Shown here: positions 8,188-16,393 of the stretch, piece by piece
Layout of the letters: each line of letters begins with the position of its first letter
How positions within the stretch are numbered: position 1 is the stretch's first letter
Assembly (NCBI GenBank): GCA_009781725.1
Contig: WQVF01000007.1
Coordinates: 1 to 64,000 of the forward strand
Direction: 5' to 3'
DNA: 64,000 nucleotides
Source of the DNA: Defluviitaleaceae bacterium
GTDB taxonomy: Bacteria; Bacillota; Clostridia; Lachnospirales; WQUN01
Position numbers and translations under genes: made by a program
The notes under the pieces: generated by a model
What the model was told of the DNA's origin: nothing
What the model saw: the letters and a program-made list of their open reading frames with translations, nothing else
Database searches by the model: none

Positions 8188-8961
8188 TTATATCTCAAAG
8201 CATTCCCGTAGCCCCTGCTTGGCATCCTCCCAATTATCACCGTCGATATGGCAAATCAAGTGTTCAATATTTTGAAGGAGCTCTAACTCTAATTCAAAAC
8301 GATGCCGAAACAAATCTTCACATCCAGCCTGCCTTAGCAGTGTATCAACCCTATCTGCCCAGCCCTTACCTTTTGTCATTTTGGCGAAGGCGATTGCCTC
8401 CTCGGCATTATCACGCCGCAAATAAATGCAAACTGGATTTAACGGTTTTAATATATCAGTGATGGCATTAATAAATCCTCTGACTTCATTATCCGTTCCT
8501 TGACGAAACAGTAATTCGTTAATAGGATTTTGAAAATAGCCGCCGTCGATAACAATCGTTTCGGATGTGTTTATATGAGAATTAACCCAATAAACAAGCC
8601 GCTCTAAGGCACAGGGGATATAATCTGCTACTGTTATAAATTGATTGCTTTCATCCCCCATATCCCATTGTTTGATTTTTTCGGCAACATAGTCAGGGCA
8701 TTTATCTAAGCGTAGGTAGATATAATTGTCGGTGGACAATGCATTTATTAGTAGATTTTCTCGTTCTTGCGAATCATAGAGTGATTCGAATTCGTTTTTC
8801 GGTATCCCGGCGGTGATATAAAAATCGCAAGGGCTTCTTTCGTCACCCTCACTCAATAGAGTTGTGTTCTCTCCCTGTGAAATCAATAAATCTGACAACC
8901 ACTTAGCGATGGTTGTTTTGCCTGTTCCCGGAAGTCCCTCGACTAATATTAACTTTTTCAT
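8188..8961 (-). CDS. P-loop kinase-like protein
   Basis: The protein is 257 residues from the ATG at 8961, which has GGAGAG just upstream. An open frame 24 codons longer exists but has no ribosome site. A Walker A loop, GLPGTGKT, lies at residues 9-16, followed by an AAA/zeta-toxin-like nucleoside or amino-sugar kinase fold with a conserved VIDGGYFQNP segment near the middle. The substrate cannot be named. It is a single gene, soluble and of intact appearance. Confidence 0.75.
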   Translation of the reverse strand: MKKLILVEGLPGTGKTTIAKWLSDLLISQGENTTLLSEGDERSPCDFYITAGIPKNEFESLYDSQERENLLINALSTDNYIYLRLDKCPDYVAEKIKQWDMGDESNQFITVADYIPCALERLVYWVNSHINTSETIVIDGGYFQNPINELLFRQGTDNEVRGFINAITDILKPLNPVCIYLRRDNAEEAIAFAKMTKGKGWADRVDTLLRQAGCEDLFRHRFELELELLQNIEHLICHIDGDNWEDAKQGLRECFEI

Positions 8962-9127
8962 AAGCTCTCCTATCCGCCCATTACGGGTATTTTCCGTCAC
9001 CAACCGAGCATGAATAATCACCACGAACGACATAAAAATATTTAGTGGTTTTCGTGGTTCATGCAGTTGTTTCGTATTATCTGTTTATTTAAGGAATATT
9101 TGTCATCAACCAAGCATGAAAGCAGCG
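8962..9127. other. Intergenic stretch with a weak hairpin
   Basis: accacgaa (about 9010) and ttcgtggt (about 9050) form an inverted repeat around an AT-rich loop. No gene is visible. Confidence 0.4.
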
Positions 9128-9220
9128 TGTCATTGCGAGGAGCAAAGCGACGAAGCAATCCAGTAAACTTACGTATTCTTCCGCTCTTGGATTGCTTCGG
9201 CTTCGCCTCGCAATGACGAT
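9128..9220. repeat. REP-like palindrome (core of M1)
   Basis: gtcattgcgaggagcaaagcg...gaagcaatcc faces ggattgcttcgg...cctcgcaatgac. It is the same core as in the M1 elements but lacks their terminal gggctgtct/agacagccc repeats. Confidence 0.8.
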
Positions 9221-9385
9221 ATAGAGGTATTTTCGCACTACGGCTTTCGTTGTTTCGGGACAAAGTTTATCTACATTACCGTTTTGTCGTTTTTGGTAAA
9301 GGTTTAATTTTCATTTTTGGCTAATTTCGAGTGATTATGCTGATATTTAGAGATATATTCGTTGTTTTACATGCGCGTGTTATTA
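9221..9385. other. Non-coding, no feature seen
   Basis: AT-rich sequence between the REP copy and the methyltransferase remnant. No gene or clear structure was found. Confidence 0.4.
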
Positions 9386-9556
9386 CTATTTTCTTGCAAC
9401 AAGAATAAGCGTATGCCCCTCCCGCCACACTTCTTGCACATCTGAAAATCCAGCAGCAAGGAGCATTTGCTTTTGATTGGACAGGGTGTATGGCACTTCG
9501 TTATAGCTCACGGCGCGGCTGTCAAAGAATGCACTCATTTCTTCCAGGTTAGGCAT
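9386..9556 (-). pseudogene. Internally deleted SAM-dependent methyltransferase
   Basis: The 56 codons join the extreme N-terminus typical of one class I methyltransferase family (MPNLEEMSAFFDSRAVSYNE) directly to its extreme C-terminus (the AAGFSDVQEVW block ending LILVARK). The whole SAM-binding Rossmann core is missing. A GGAGGGG ribosome site is still present. This reads as an in-frame deletion derivative rather than a functional small protein. Confidence 0.7.
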
Positions 9557-9631
9557 AATCCCCTCCAATAGAATGTGTCATTTTAGCGTGAGAATAATAT
9601 AGCATTGAAAAGATGTTGTGGTGTATATTTT

Positions 9632-9870
9632 TCAACTATAATTCTTCTTCCGAATAGCCAACCAAATCTCCACATATCCCATCTCATCATCCAAGTTTTC
9701 CTCTACATAAGCAACAGTAACAAAATGGGACAGCATCTCATAGTATGTACCAGGAGCATCCAGAGCGGCTTCGTGCTCGGGTCTCTTTATATAGATTAGG
9801 CGCTTGGCGGGTTGTGGAACTCGGGGCAGATGTTATTGGCGGACTATATAGCTCCCTTCATGTTCATTCT
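9632..9870 (-). pseudogene. 3' fragment of an unrecognised gene
   Basis: Reading the minus strand, an open stretch encodes protein-like sequence (RLIYIKRPEHEAALDAPG, YYEMLSHFVTVAYVEEN, GYVEIWLAIRKK) up to a stop at 9632. It has no start codon. The reading continues upstream only after a frame change (ICPEFHNPPSA in another frame). I cannot name the family. It lies directly upstream of the methyltransferase remnant, so the two may be debris of one locus. Confidence 0.45.
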
Positions 9871-9949
9871 TCGCTGTTCATCTGTTTTTGCCACACCCGC
9901 TTTGCGTCAATGAATGCTGGTTCACACCGGCATAGAAAGGAGAATTACC

Positions 9950-10342
9950 ATGGGCGAATTTTTGCTTGAAAGCTTAGGACGTCATATCGGCCAAACCGTT
10001 ACTATTTTCACCACTAGCGGTGGTTTGTCTGGCAATGGCTTTACAGGTGTGCTTGCCGGGATTTGCGGCTGCACCATTAAGTTAATCACCGACATCGGCG
10101 CACCTCCTGCTTGCCCAATCGGCAGTGCATGTTGCGGCGGTTTCTTTGGCGGTGAAGGTTTTGAGGAAATGGGCGGCGGATGCGAAGGCATCGGAATGCA
10201 TCCCCATATGTGCGGCGTCATCGGTCGTTGTCGTGGCGAAAGACGTTGCTGTGGCGGTCGCAGGCGCGGCTGGAGAGGCGGCTGGAACTGGCTCGGCTCT
10301 GTAAGCTATCAGAAAAGCGGGTGGAGCTTTTTTCTTCAGTAA
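9950..10342 (+). CDS. Small Cys/Gly-rich protein with FTTSGG motif, paralogue 1
   Basis: The start is ATG 9950, with AAGGAG 8 bases upstream (130 residues). Residues 10-60 contain RHIGQTVTIFTTSGG...GFTGVL and DIGAPPACPIGSACC, nearly identical to the protein at 46545. The rest is rich in Gly, Cys and Arg. The N-terminal part looks like a small beta-barrel of an uncharacterised clostridial family; a spore or surface role is only a guess. The 3' end reads through a GAAAAGC/GCTTTTTTC hairpin, and the Arg/Trp-rich tail has no counterpart in the paralogue. It is followed directly by the mobile island, so the tail may be altered by that insertion. Confidence 0.7.
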   Translation: MGEFLLESLGRHIGQTVTIFTTSGGLSGNGFTGVLAGICGCTIKLITDIGAPPACPIGSACCGGFFGGEGFEEMGGGCEGIGMHPHMCGVIGRCRGERRCCGGRRRGWRGGWNWLGSVSYQKSGWSFFLQ

Positions 10343-10428
10343 AATCAAGGCTTTTTCACATAATGAATTAGGACAAAACTCCTGTGCGTATATTTTAGTA
10401 CATATATGTGACCCAGGAGTTTTTCTTT

Positions 10429-10596
10429 ATGAATAAATCTAACAAAGAGGACAGGCAAAAAATTGTTCTCTCTGATGAGTTGCAAAAGGAAATGATGAGC
10501 TTTTTTATGAAGACATCTATCCCAAGGATAGCAAAAGAAAAGCGCAAAAATAAAAATAAAACTTTGTCCGAACCTGCAAAGGAGGACAGGAAATAA
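10429..10596 (+). CDS. Small basic protein preceding recombinase
   Basis: This 55-residue Lys-rich protein starts at ATG 10429, with CAGGAG 11 bases upstream. It ends one base before the recombinase ATG, whose GGAGGACAGG ribosome site lies inside it, so the two are coupled. Its function is unknown; it may be an accessory factor of the recombinase. Confidence 0.6.
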   Translation: MNKSNKEDRQKIVLSDELQKEMMSFFMKTSIPRIAKEKRKNKNKTLSEPAKEDRK

Positions 10597-10597
10597 A

Positions 10598-12073
10598 ATG
10601 TTAAACACGGCTATATACGTCAGGGTATCAACAGACGAACAAGCCAAAGAAGGGTACTCAATCCGCGCCCAGATAGACAAGCTAAAAAATTACATAGAAA
10701 TAAAAGACTGGGGATTATATAAAGTCTATGCTGATGAAGGCATCAGCGGTAAAAACATAAGTGATAGACCCGCAATCAATGAGCTGATAGATGATATAAA
10801 ATCAGGCAAAGTCAATAATGTGCTAGTCTATAAAATAGACCGGCTAACGAGAAGTACAAAAGATTTAATCGAATTAACCGAGCTTTTTAATAACGCAAAA
10901 TGCGGCTTTAATTCGCTAATGGAGAGCATAGACACCCAAACCGCATCCGGTAGGATGTTTCTCAAAATAATCGGCATCTTTGCCGAGTTTGAGAGGGAGA
11001 ATACAATCGAAAGGGTAAAACTAGCTTGTGAGAAAAAAGTTAAAGAAGGTTTTACCCTTGCAGGTTCAACAATGTCATATGGCTATGACCGTGAAAACGG
11101 CGAAAAAGTCCAAACCATCAATCACGAGGAAGCAAAAATTGTCAGAGAGGTTTACAGCATGTATCTTGACGGTAATATGTCATATGCGGGCATAGCGAGA
11201 AACCTAAACCATCGGGGGATAAAGCCTAAACGGGGTGAGGCATGGCATCACGCAAGTATAAGGGGAATACTAACAAACTCTACATACATTGGTAAGGTTA
11301 GATATGCGCTTGATGATGAAGAGCGTTATTTTGAAGCCGACGGTAAACATGAGCCGATTATCAGTGAAGAGATATTTTATAGTGCCCAAAAGAAGATGGG
11401 TAATCTAAAACGTGTAGCATATACGAAAAGACCCAAAGAAGATAATTACTTTTGCGGGGTGCTTTACTGTGCCGAGTGTGGAGCAAGGATGCAGACCAAT
11501 GGCGAGTACAAAGTAAATAGCAAAGGCGAGAAAATAGTAAGCCGTGGTTATCGTTGCCCGAATATATCCAAAGGCTTATGTAAAACATCAAGATTCAGTC
11601 ATGCAAAAATCGAAAACGCATTTGAAGAGTATATGGATGATATCGAGGATTTTACAGTTACTCCTGAAATCTTGCCCGAAGAACAAAGCAAACGAGAAAA
11701 TATAAATGCCTTGCTTCGCGAAGAATATGAAAACGCCATAGTCAAACTGATGAAGCGTGAAAAGGAACTGATGAATCTTTATATTGGAGAGCGAATATCC
11801 TTTGAAGATTATGAGCAAATGATAACCATTACAAGGAATGAAAAGAATACATATGCTGACCAAATTATCAATCTCCCACTTGATGAGGAAGCAGACGAAA
11901 TAGAGTTGCTAGTGGATGATATAGTCACCAATTTTCGTGATAATTGGCAAGCCCTAACGAATAGCGAAAAAATGCAGTTTTTGCATAACTACATAGAACA
12001 GATAATGGCATCTTCTAAAAAGGAAGAAGGCTATCAAGTCAAGGTGTTAAATGTAAAATTTCAAGGTGGCTAG
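10598..12073 (+). CDS. Large serine recombinase (SpoIVCA-like) 1
   Basis: This 491-residue site-specific integrase begins with a resolvase catalytic domain. AIYVRVSTDEQ carries the nucleophilic Ser near residue 10, and DRLTRS supplies the arginine. A recombinase domain (about 165-270), a zinc ribbon with CAEC and a later Cys pair (about 290-330), and a C-terminal coiled coil (about 375-440) follow. Such enzymes insert and excise phages, ICEs and IMEs. Its position at the left edge of the AT-rich island makes it the likely integrase of this element. Domain order and length are complete. Confidence 0.93.
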   Translation: MLNTAIYVRVSTDEQAKEGYSIRAQIDKLKNYIEIKDWGLYKVYADEGISGKNISDRPAINELIDDIKSGKVNNVLVYKIDRLTRSTKDLIELTELFNNAKCGFNSLMESIDTQTASGRMFLKIIGIFAEFERENTIERVKLACEKKVKEGFTLAGSTMSYGYDRENGEKVQTINHEEAKIVREVYSMYLDGNMSYAGIARNLNHRGIKPKRGEAWHHASIRGILTNSTYIGKVRYALDDEERYFEADGKHEPIISEEIFYSAQKKMGNLKRVAYTKRPKEDNYFCGVLYCAECGARMQTNGEYKVNSKGEKIVSRGYRCPNISKGLCKTSRFSHAKIENAFEEYMDDIEDFTVTPEILPEEQSKRENINALLREEYENAIVKLMKREKELMNLYIGERISFEDYEQMITITRNEKNTYADQIINLPLDEEADEIELLVDDIVTNFRDNWQALTNSEKMQFLHNYIEQIMASSKKEEGYQVKVLNVKFQGG

Positions 12074-12594
12074 TACATAGTATTAGAGCCAGAAAAACCT
12101 CGCAGCTATTTTATTTCCCAAGTGCATCATCAAGTTTGGGAAATAATTTGAGGAATGCATATATAAGGCGAAAAAGCCCATTACAAAGTCATTCTAATCA
12201 TATAAGACACAAGAATGTATATGTAAAACTCCCTTCACGCGCTGCATCCGCGCCTTCTCATCACTACATAAGAAATGGGTCTCGGCTGAAAAACACACCC
12301 GAGACCCATCTCTTACTACGTGAGCATTACATTTGAGAAGGCTGAGCGCGTGGGAGAGTTTGGGAAATAATTTTGAACGCTTTGGGGAAGAGGGAAATAA
12401 TAGAGGGAGTTGGGGGGAGTGTGTGAAGTATTACTTTTATTGTTTCCGTCAAGAAAAGTTGATAAAAGAAACGTCTTAGAGGGCAAGCCCCCTAAGAATC
12501 CCCAATCCCCCACGAAGGTTGTGTTTTTTCTCTGTTGCGGTGTTGGGACTTTTCAAAAGGTATAGATATAATAAAATGTAGATAGGGGAATGTA
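12074..12594. other. Iteron-like repeats and 136-bp imperfect hairpin (candidate oriT/ori)
   Basis: This 520-bp gene-free stretch has GGGAAATAAT at 12138, 12362 and 12392 and its inverted form TTATTTCCCA at 12111. A long imperfect hairpin runs from 12226 to 12361, with outer arms aactcccttcacgcgct/agcgcgtgggagagtt. Its tip stem ATGGGTCTCGG/CCGAGACCCAT is at 12275-12309. The 12111-12150 pair could also serve as a recombinase terminator. The location just before Replic_Relax and coupling-protein genes suggests a transfer or replication origin. Confidence 0.55.
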
Positions 12595-13212
12595 ATGGTA
12601 ATAGTAGAAAGAGATTTGGAGATTTTAAGACTGGTATACAGGTTTAAATTTTGTTTTGGAAGACATGTTAGTAAGCTAATCGGCTTCACCGGGATGAGAG
12701 CTTGTGACCGAAGACTAAAGGCACTAACTGATGGTGGATACCTAGCAAGAAAAAAATATCTGTACGGATTACCATATCTTTATACCTTGACCCATAAGGG
12801 ACGGATTTTAATTGGAGCAAACAAGCGTGAAAATAAAATCCGCTTAGAGCAGATTAACCACGATGCACAGGTTTTAGACATACTGATACATCTAAAGGCA
12901 ATCTATGGCTTTTCTTTGAATGATATAAAGAGCGAAAGAGAGTTACATATCAAAGATGGCTTTGGAACAAGAAAGCACCATCCTGATTTTTTGTTTGAGC
13001 ACCACGGCAAAAAATATGCGGTAGAAGTTGAGCTTACCTTAAAGGCTAAAACTAACTTAGAAAAGAATGTACGGGATAATTACCTAAACTATGACCAGCA
13101 AATATGGGTTACAGGCGATAACAAAATTTTTGGACTTCTTAAAAATTTTGCAGAAGAGTATGCCAACATGGAAATAATTTCTATAGAAAAATTGGAGGAA
13201 ATCAAATGCTAG
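12595..13212 (+). CDS. Replic_Relax (replication-relaxation) family protein
   Basis: This 205-residue protein has an N-terminal winged-helix-like part (residues 1-75) and a C-terminal part containing HPDFLFEHHGKKYAVEVELTLK (approximately 142-163). That segment has the PD...ExE...K spacing of a PD-(D/E)xK-like nuclease fold. Members of PF13814 occur on conjugative plasmids and integrative elements of Firmicutes and actinobacteria and are thought to act in DNA processing or plasmid replication. It overlaps the coupling-protein gene by 7 bases. AGGGGAATGTA precedes the ATG. Confidence 0.8.
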   Translation: MVIVERDLEILRLVYRFKFCFGRHVSKLIGFTGMRACDRRLKALTDGGYLARKKYLYGLPYLYTLTHKGRILIGANKRENKIRLEQINHDAQVLDILIHLKAIYGFSLNDIKSERELHIKDGFGTRKHHPDFLFEHHGKKYAVEVELTLKAKTNLEKNVRDNYLNYDQQIWVTGDNKIFGLLKNFAEEYANMEIISIEKLEEIKC

Positions 13213-14126
13213 GCATGGATATCGCGGGGGTATTAGTGATTGTAATAATTGCCGGGCTTTTTTACGGGCTATATAAAGTTATTCAGGGCTTTACCTCGAA
13301 AAATGATGTTTTCGATTATGAGCGCGATTATAAACGAGCGATTACCAAAACAACCTATAGAAGTGGAAAAGAAGAAGAAGGGGTTTATATAGGTACATCA
13401 ACAAATAAAAAATGCGTATGCATCCCAAGTAATGCAAAGCATGTTTTTATATGCGGTACAACAGGAAGCGGAAAAACCGTAGCCATATCCAATTTTATCA
13501 AGGCAGGCGTACAGTATGATTATCCCATGCTGATAGTTGACGGCAAAGGGGACACGGGTGTCGGTTCTCTTTTAGATATCGTAGAAAAAATTTGTCCAGA
13601 GCGTAAAACCTATGTCATTAATTTTAATGAGCCAGATGCAAGTGATAGGTACAACCCATTTAAAAACACTAGCACCGATGTTATAAAAGATATGTTAATC
13701 AACATGACCAACTGGAGCGAAGAACATTATAAATATAACACGGAGCGGTATATCCAAAGATTATTAAAACTATTGGCAATGGAGGGGGTTGAGTTATCCC
13801 TAGAGAGCTTGACCCGCTACTTGCCTGTAGACAATTTTAATAAACTTAGTAAGGATTTAAGCGTTAAAGAACTCATTACCAAAGTCGAGCGAATCGAAGA
13901 TAGTGAACTTGCTAAAATCAGCGGAAAAATAGCCGAAGCTGCTGCGGCTAGATTTGCTACAATAAAAGAAAGCAGTCTAGGGCAAGTTTTTGAGGCTTCC
14001 GGCATTGATATCTATACAGCATTAGAAGAAAATGCAGTAATATTGTTTATTCTAAACCCTTTGCTATATCCTGAAATGTCACCGCTTATTGGAAATTTAA
14101 TTGTTATTCATAAAAAAAGGCAGTAA
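13206..14126 (+). CDS. VirD4/TraG-type coupling protein, N-terminal part (frameshifted)
   Basis: This 306-codon frame has an N-terminal membrane segment (residues 5-27) and a Walker A loop GTTGSGKT at 84-91, followed by DGKGDTG and the rest of a type IV coupling ATPase up to the sequence LIGNLIVIHKK. It then stops after AGG CAG TAA. The remaining third, including Walker B, continues in the -1 frame (KKAVSKFYEHKKER, then the next feature). The junction is a run of seven A (14113-14119). Either programmed -1 slippage or a one-base loss in the homopolymer fits. GGAGG lies 7 bases before the ATG. Confidence 0.85.
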   Translation: MLGMDIAGVLVIVIIAGLFYGLYKVIQGFTSKNDVFDYERDYKRAITKTTYRSGKEEEGVYIGTSTNKKCVCIPSNAKHVFICGTTGSGKTVAISNFIKAGVQYDYPMLIVDGKGDTGVGSLLDIVEKICPERKTYVINFNEPDASDRYNPFKNTSTDVIKDMLINMTNWSEEHYKYNTERYIQRLLKLLAMEGVELSLESLTRYLPVDNFNKLSKDLSVKELITKVERIEDSELAKISGKIAEAAAARFATIKESSLGQVFEASGIDIYTALEENAVILFILNPLLYPEMSPLIGNLIVIHKKRQ

Positions 14127-14575
14127 GTAAATTTTATGAACATAAAAAAGAGCGCATCTTCTATATCCTAGATGAGATAAATGTCTATGCATCGGTATCT
14201 TTGCTTGACCTAGTTAATAAGTCACGCTCAGCGAATATTACTTGCATACTAGCGACCCAAAGTTTATCCGATCTCGATACAGTATCGGAGCAGTTCAAAG
14301 AGCAGATAATCGAGAACTGTAACAATTATATAGCACTTAGGCAAAATAGTTCGGTTAATGCAGAAGCGTGGGCGAGGGTTTTCGGTACGAGGGAAACTAT
14401 GCAAGCTACATACCAGATAAAAGAGGGTGAAAGTACCGAACTTGGCTCACTACGAAAAACCCGGGAATTTATCTATCACCCAGACGATATAAAACTACTT
14501 AAAGCAGGGACAGCGATTTTCCTCTCAAGGGATAAAATGGTACACGCCAAGATTAATGTAAACAAGCCATTTTAG
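14127..14575 (+). CDS. VirD4/TraG-type coupling protein, C-terminal part
   Basis: In the -1 frame relative to the upstream part this encodes FYILDEINVYAS (Walker B), ILATQSLSDL (the sensor-like ATQS typical of TraG/VirD4) and the C-terminal domain. It has no start codon with a ribosome site (ATG 14201 is internal to the conserved fold). It is therefore the second half of the ATPase at 13206 and not a separate gene. Alone it would be inactive. Confidence 0.82.
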
Positions 14576-14624
14576 GTGAATATATCTTGCACACACCCAA
14601 TTGCTAATTTTTGGGGCAATTTTC

Positions 14625-14653
14625 TTGAAAAGAATAGTAAAATCAAGTAGAAT
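14625..14653 (+). promoter_or_regulatory. Promoter of the HEPN/MNT pair
   Basis: TTGAAA and TAGAAT separated by 17 bases lie just upstream of the AGAGG ribosome site of the HEPN gene. Confidence 0.6.
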
Positions 14654-14672
14654 ATAATAAAGAGGTGTATGA

Positions 14673-15074
14673 ATGACCAATCAAGAAAAATATGAATATT
14701 GGCTTGAGATTGCCGAATATGACTTGGAAACTGCTGGTGCAATGCTTAACAGTGGTAGGTGGTTGTATGTTGTATTTATGTGCCAACAAGCTATTGAAAA
14801 GCTTGCAAAAGGCTTATATGTTCTCTATATAGACGATAATGTGCCACGCACCCATAATATACGTTTCCTTGTTGGAAAATTTGAAAACCAACTGCCCGAA
14901 AAAGTTTCAGACGATTACAAGGAATTTTTTGAAGATTTAACAGCATTCTACATTAGTGGACGATATACTGACTACAAAGAAAAGCAAGGTCAAAAGCTAA
15001 ACGAAGATGCAGCAAAAAGGTATCATCAAAAGGCAAAGGAGGTTTTTGCATGGTTGCTGACAATGAAGCCATAA
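14673..15074 (+). CDS. HEPN domain protein (toxin partner of HEPN/MNT module)
   Basis: This 133-residue all-helical protein is of the PF05168 type: the start WLEIAEYDLETAGAML, the CQQAIEKLAKGLYV helix and the SGRYTDY segment are family marks. HEPN/MNT pairs act as toxin-antitoxin or defence modules, in which the HEPN protein is an RNase held inactive by nucleotidyltransferase-catalysed modification. It overlaps the MNT gene by 25 bases and has its own promoter. The classical R-x4-H-x-Y motif is not evident, so RNase activity is not assured. Confidence 0.85.
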   Translation: MTNQEKYEYWLEIAEYDLETAGAMLNSGRWLYVVFMCQQAIEKLAKGLYVLYIDDNVPRTHNIRFLVGKFENQLPEKVSDDYKEFFEDLTAFYISGRYTDYKEKQGQKLNEDAAKRYHQKAKEVFAWLLTMKP

Positions 15075-15367
15075 GTAATGTAATAGAAGATTATGTAAAC
15101 GATGTAAAAAACGCAATGCCGATTGATAAAGTATTTTTGTTTGGCTCATTTGCGAAAGGCAATGCCAACATGCATAGCGATATTGATTTATGCTTTTTTT
15201 CCAGCAGTTTCGAAAATCAAGATACATTTACTATAGTAAGGGAATTGTTCCGGCTATCAAGAAAGTATGGGGATTTCGATATTGAACCTCACGCTTTTTG
15301 TGCATCTGATTTAGAAACTGATAACCCATTTGTGAAAGAGATATTGCGAACAGGCAAAGAGTTATAA
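15050..15367 (+). CDS. MNT-type minimal nucleotidyltransferase (antitoxin partner)
   Basis: This 105-residue nucleotidyltransferase has the GSFAKG and SDIDLCFF motifs (residues 32-49) that bind metal and nucleotide, plus the third acidic residue in FDIEPH. It is expected to modify and neutralise the HEPN partner encoded just upstream with a 25-base overlap. AAAGGAGG in the HEPN coding end is its ribosome site. Confidence 0.87.
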   Translation: MVADNEAISNVIEDYVNDVKNAMPIDKVFLFGSFAKGNANMHSDIDLCFFSSSFENQDTFTIVRELFRLSRKYGDFDIEPHAFCASDLETDNPFVKEILRTGKEL

Positions 15368-15421
15368 AAATCATAAGCACAAGAAAAGCAAAAAATCCCA
15401 TGCGGGATTTTTTAATAACCA

Positions 15422-16039
15422 TCATTTTTCCAACTCATGCACCAATTTGTAGAACGACGATTTTTTTCTTCCCAATTTTTTCATAGCCTCATCCAGTGAG
15501 AGCATACCGCATTTCCAATCTTTGACTACCCTAATTTCATATTCAGAGTATGAGGCTTTAGGGCGACCCATGTGTTTACCGTTTTCTTTAGCAATAGCAA
15601 TGCCTGCTCTTTGGTGAGCTTTGATGTTGTGCCATTCTTGTTCTGCTTGGTAAGCCAGGGTTAATAAAACAATATCTGATACGAATTTATCAATCAAGGC
15701 GGTGCTTTGCCTATCGGTGTTTAAGAGTGGCATATTTAGGACTTTGACGATTATCCGTTTTTCCTTAGTTAGGTTGCTCCATTCACTGATAATACCGTCA
15801 TAGTCCCTGCCAAGGCGGTCAATACTTCCGATATAAAGAGTATCACCACTTTTGAGCCGTTTTGCAAGTTCGTGATATTTGCCACGATTAAAATTTTTGC
15901 CGGTGGCTTTTTCGATGATGATATTTCGTTTGGGTACTCCTTGCTTATAGATTTCCTTGAGTTGCCTGGCTTCGTTTTGCCCGTCACTTGACACCCTTAC
16001 ATAAGCATATTTCTCTTGGTTTCCGTACATTTCTTTCAT
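15422..16039 (-). CDS. Small serine resolvase/invertase
   Basis: This 205-residue protein starts at ATG 16039 with GGAGG 10 bases upstream; a 28-codon extension exists but lacks a ribosome site. The catalytic domain begins YAYVRVSSDGQNEARQ with the Ser nucleophile at about residue 16. A DRLGRDYD block and a C-terminal helix-turn-helix (GRPKASYSE, DEAMKKLGRKKSSFYKLV) follow. It resembles Tn3-type resolvases and DNA invertases. Two near-identical palindromes lie just upstream and may be its binding sites. Confidence 0.9.
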   Translation of the reverse strand: MKEMYGNQEKYAYVRVSSDGQNEARQLKEIYKQGVPKRNIIIEKATGKNFNRGKYHELAKRLKSGDTLYIGSIDRLGRDYDGIISEWSNLTKEKRIIVKVLNMPLLNTDRQSTALIDKFVSDIVLLTLAYQAEQEWHNIKAHQRAGIAIAKENGKHMGRPKASYSEYEIRVVKDWKCGMLSLDEAMKKLGRKKSSFYKLVHELEK

Positions 16040-16054
16040 ATAAAAAGCCTCCGT

Positions 16055-16086
16055 CATTCCGTAAAAGGTGTACCTTTTGCGGAATG
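16055..16086. promoter_or_regulatory. Palindromic candidate resolvase site I
   Basis: CATTCCG...AAAAGGTGTACCTTTT...CGGAATG is a perfect-centred palindrome just upstream of the resolvase start. Confidence 0.5.
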
Positions 16087-16203
16087 ACGTTTTTATATTA
16101 TCAGTCACATTAAATAGTGTCAATATCTGCTAAAAAGCTATTTCAAACCGTTATTTAGCTTGTTTTACAGTGCCACAAACATAAGAATACCGTTAAAAAT
16201 AAG

Positions 16204-16234
16204 TCCATAAAAGGTACACCTTTTGCGGAAAATG
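16204..16234. promoter_or_regulatory. Palindromic candidate resolvase site II
   Basis: AAAAGGTACACCTTTTGCGGAA repeats the core of the 16055 palindrome 150 bp away. Two spaced copies fit a res or inversion site. Confidence 0.5.
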
Positions 16235-16393
16235 GATACTAATGGCAATTTTCAAGCCCCGAAACAAAAGCGGGTTTTTATTTGTGCGGTCAGAAAGGAA
16301 GGAGGTTTTTTCTGTATTCCGCACTTTTTATCAATATGTATACGTTTGGGTAGCACATCCCTTATGTGCATGATTTAATTATAGGAGGTCACT

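Noticed and set aside
10300-10600. Attachment site at the junction between the FTTSGG gene and the recombinase
   Set aside because: No matching core sequence could be found at the right side of the island, so the site cannot be defined from this window alone.
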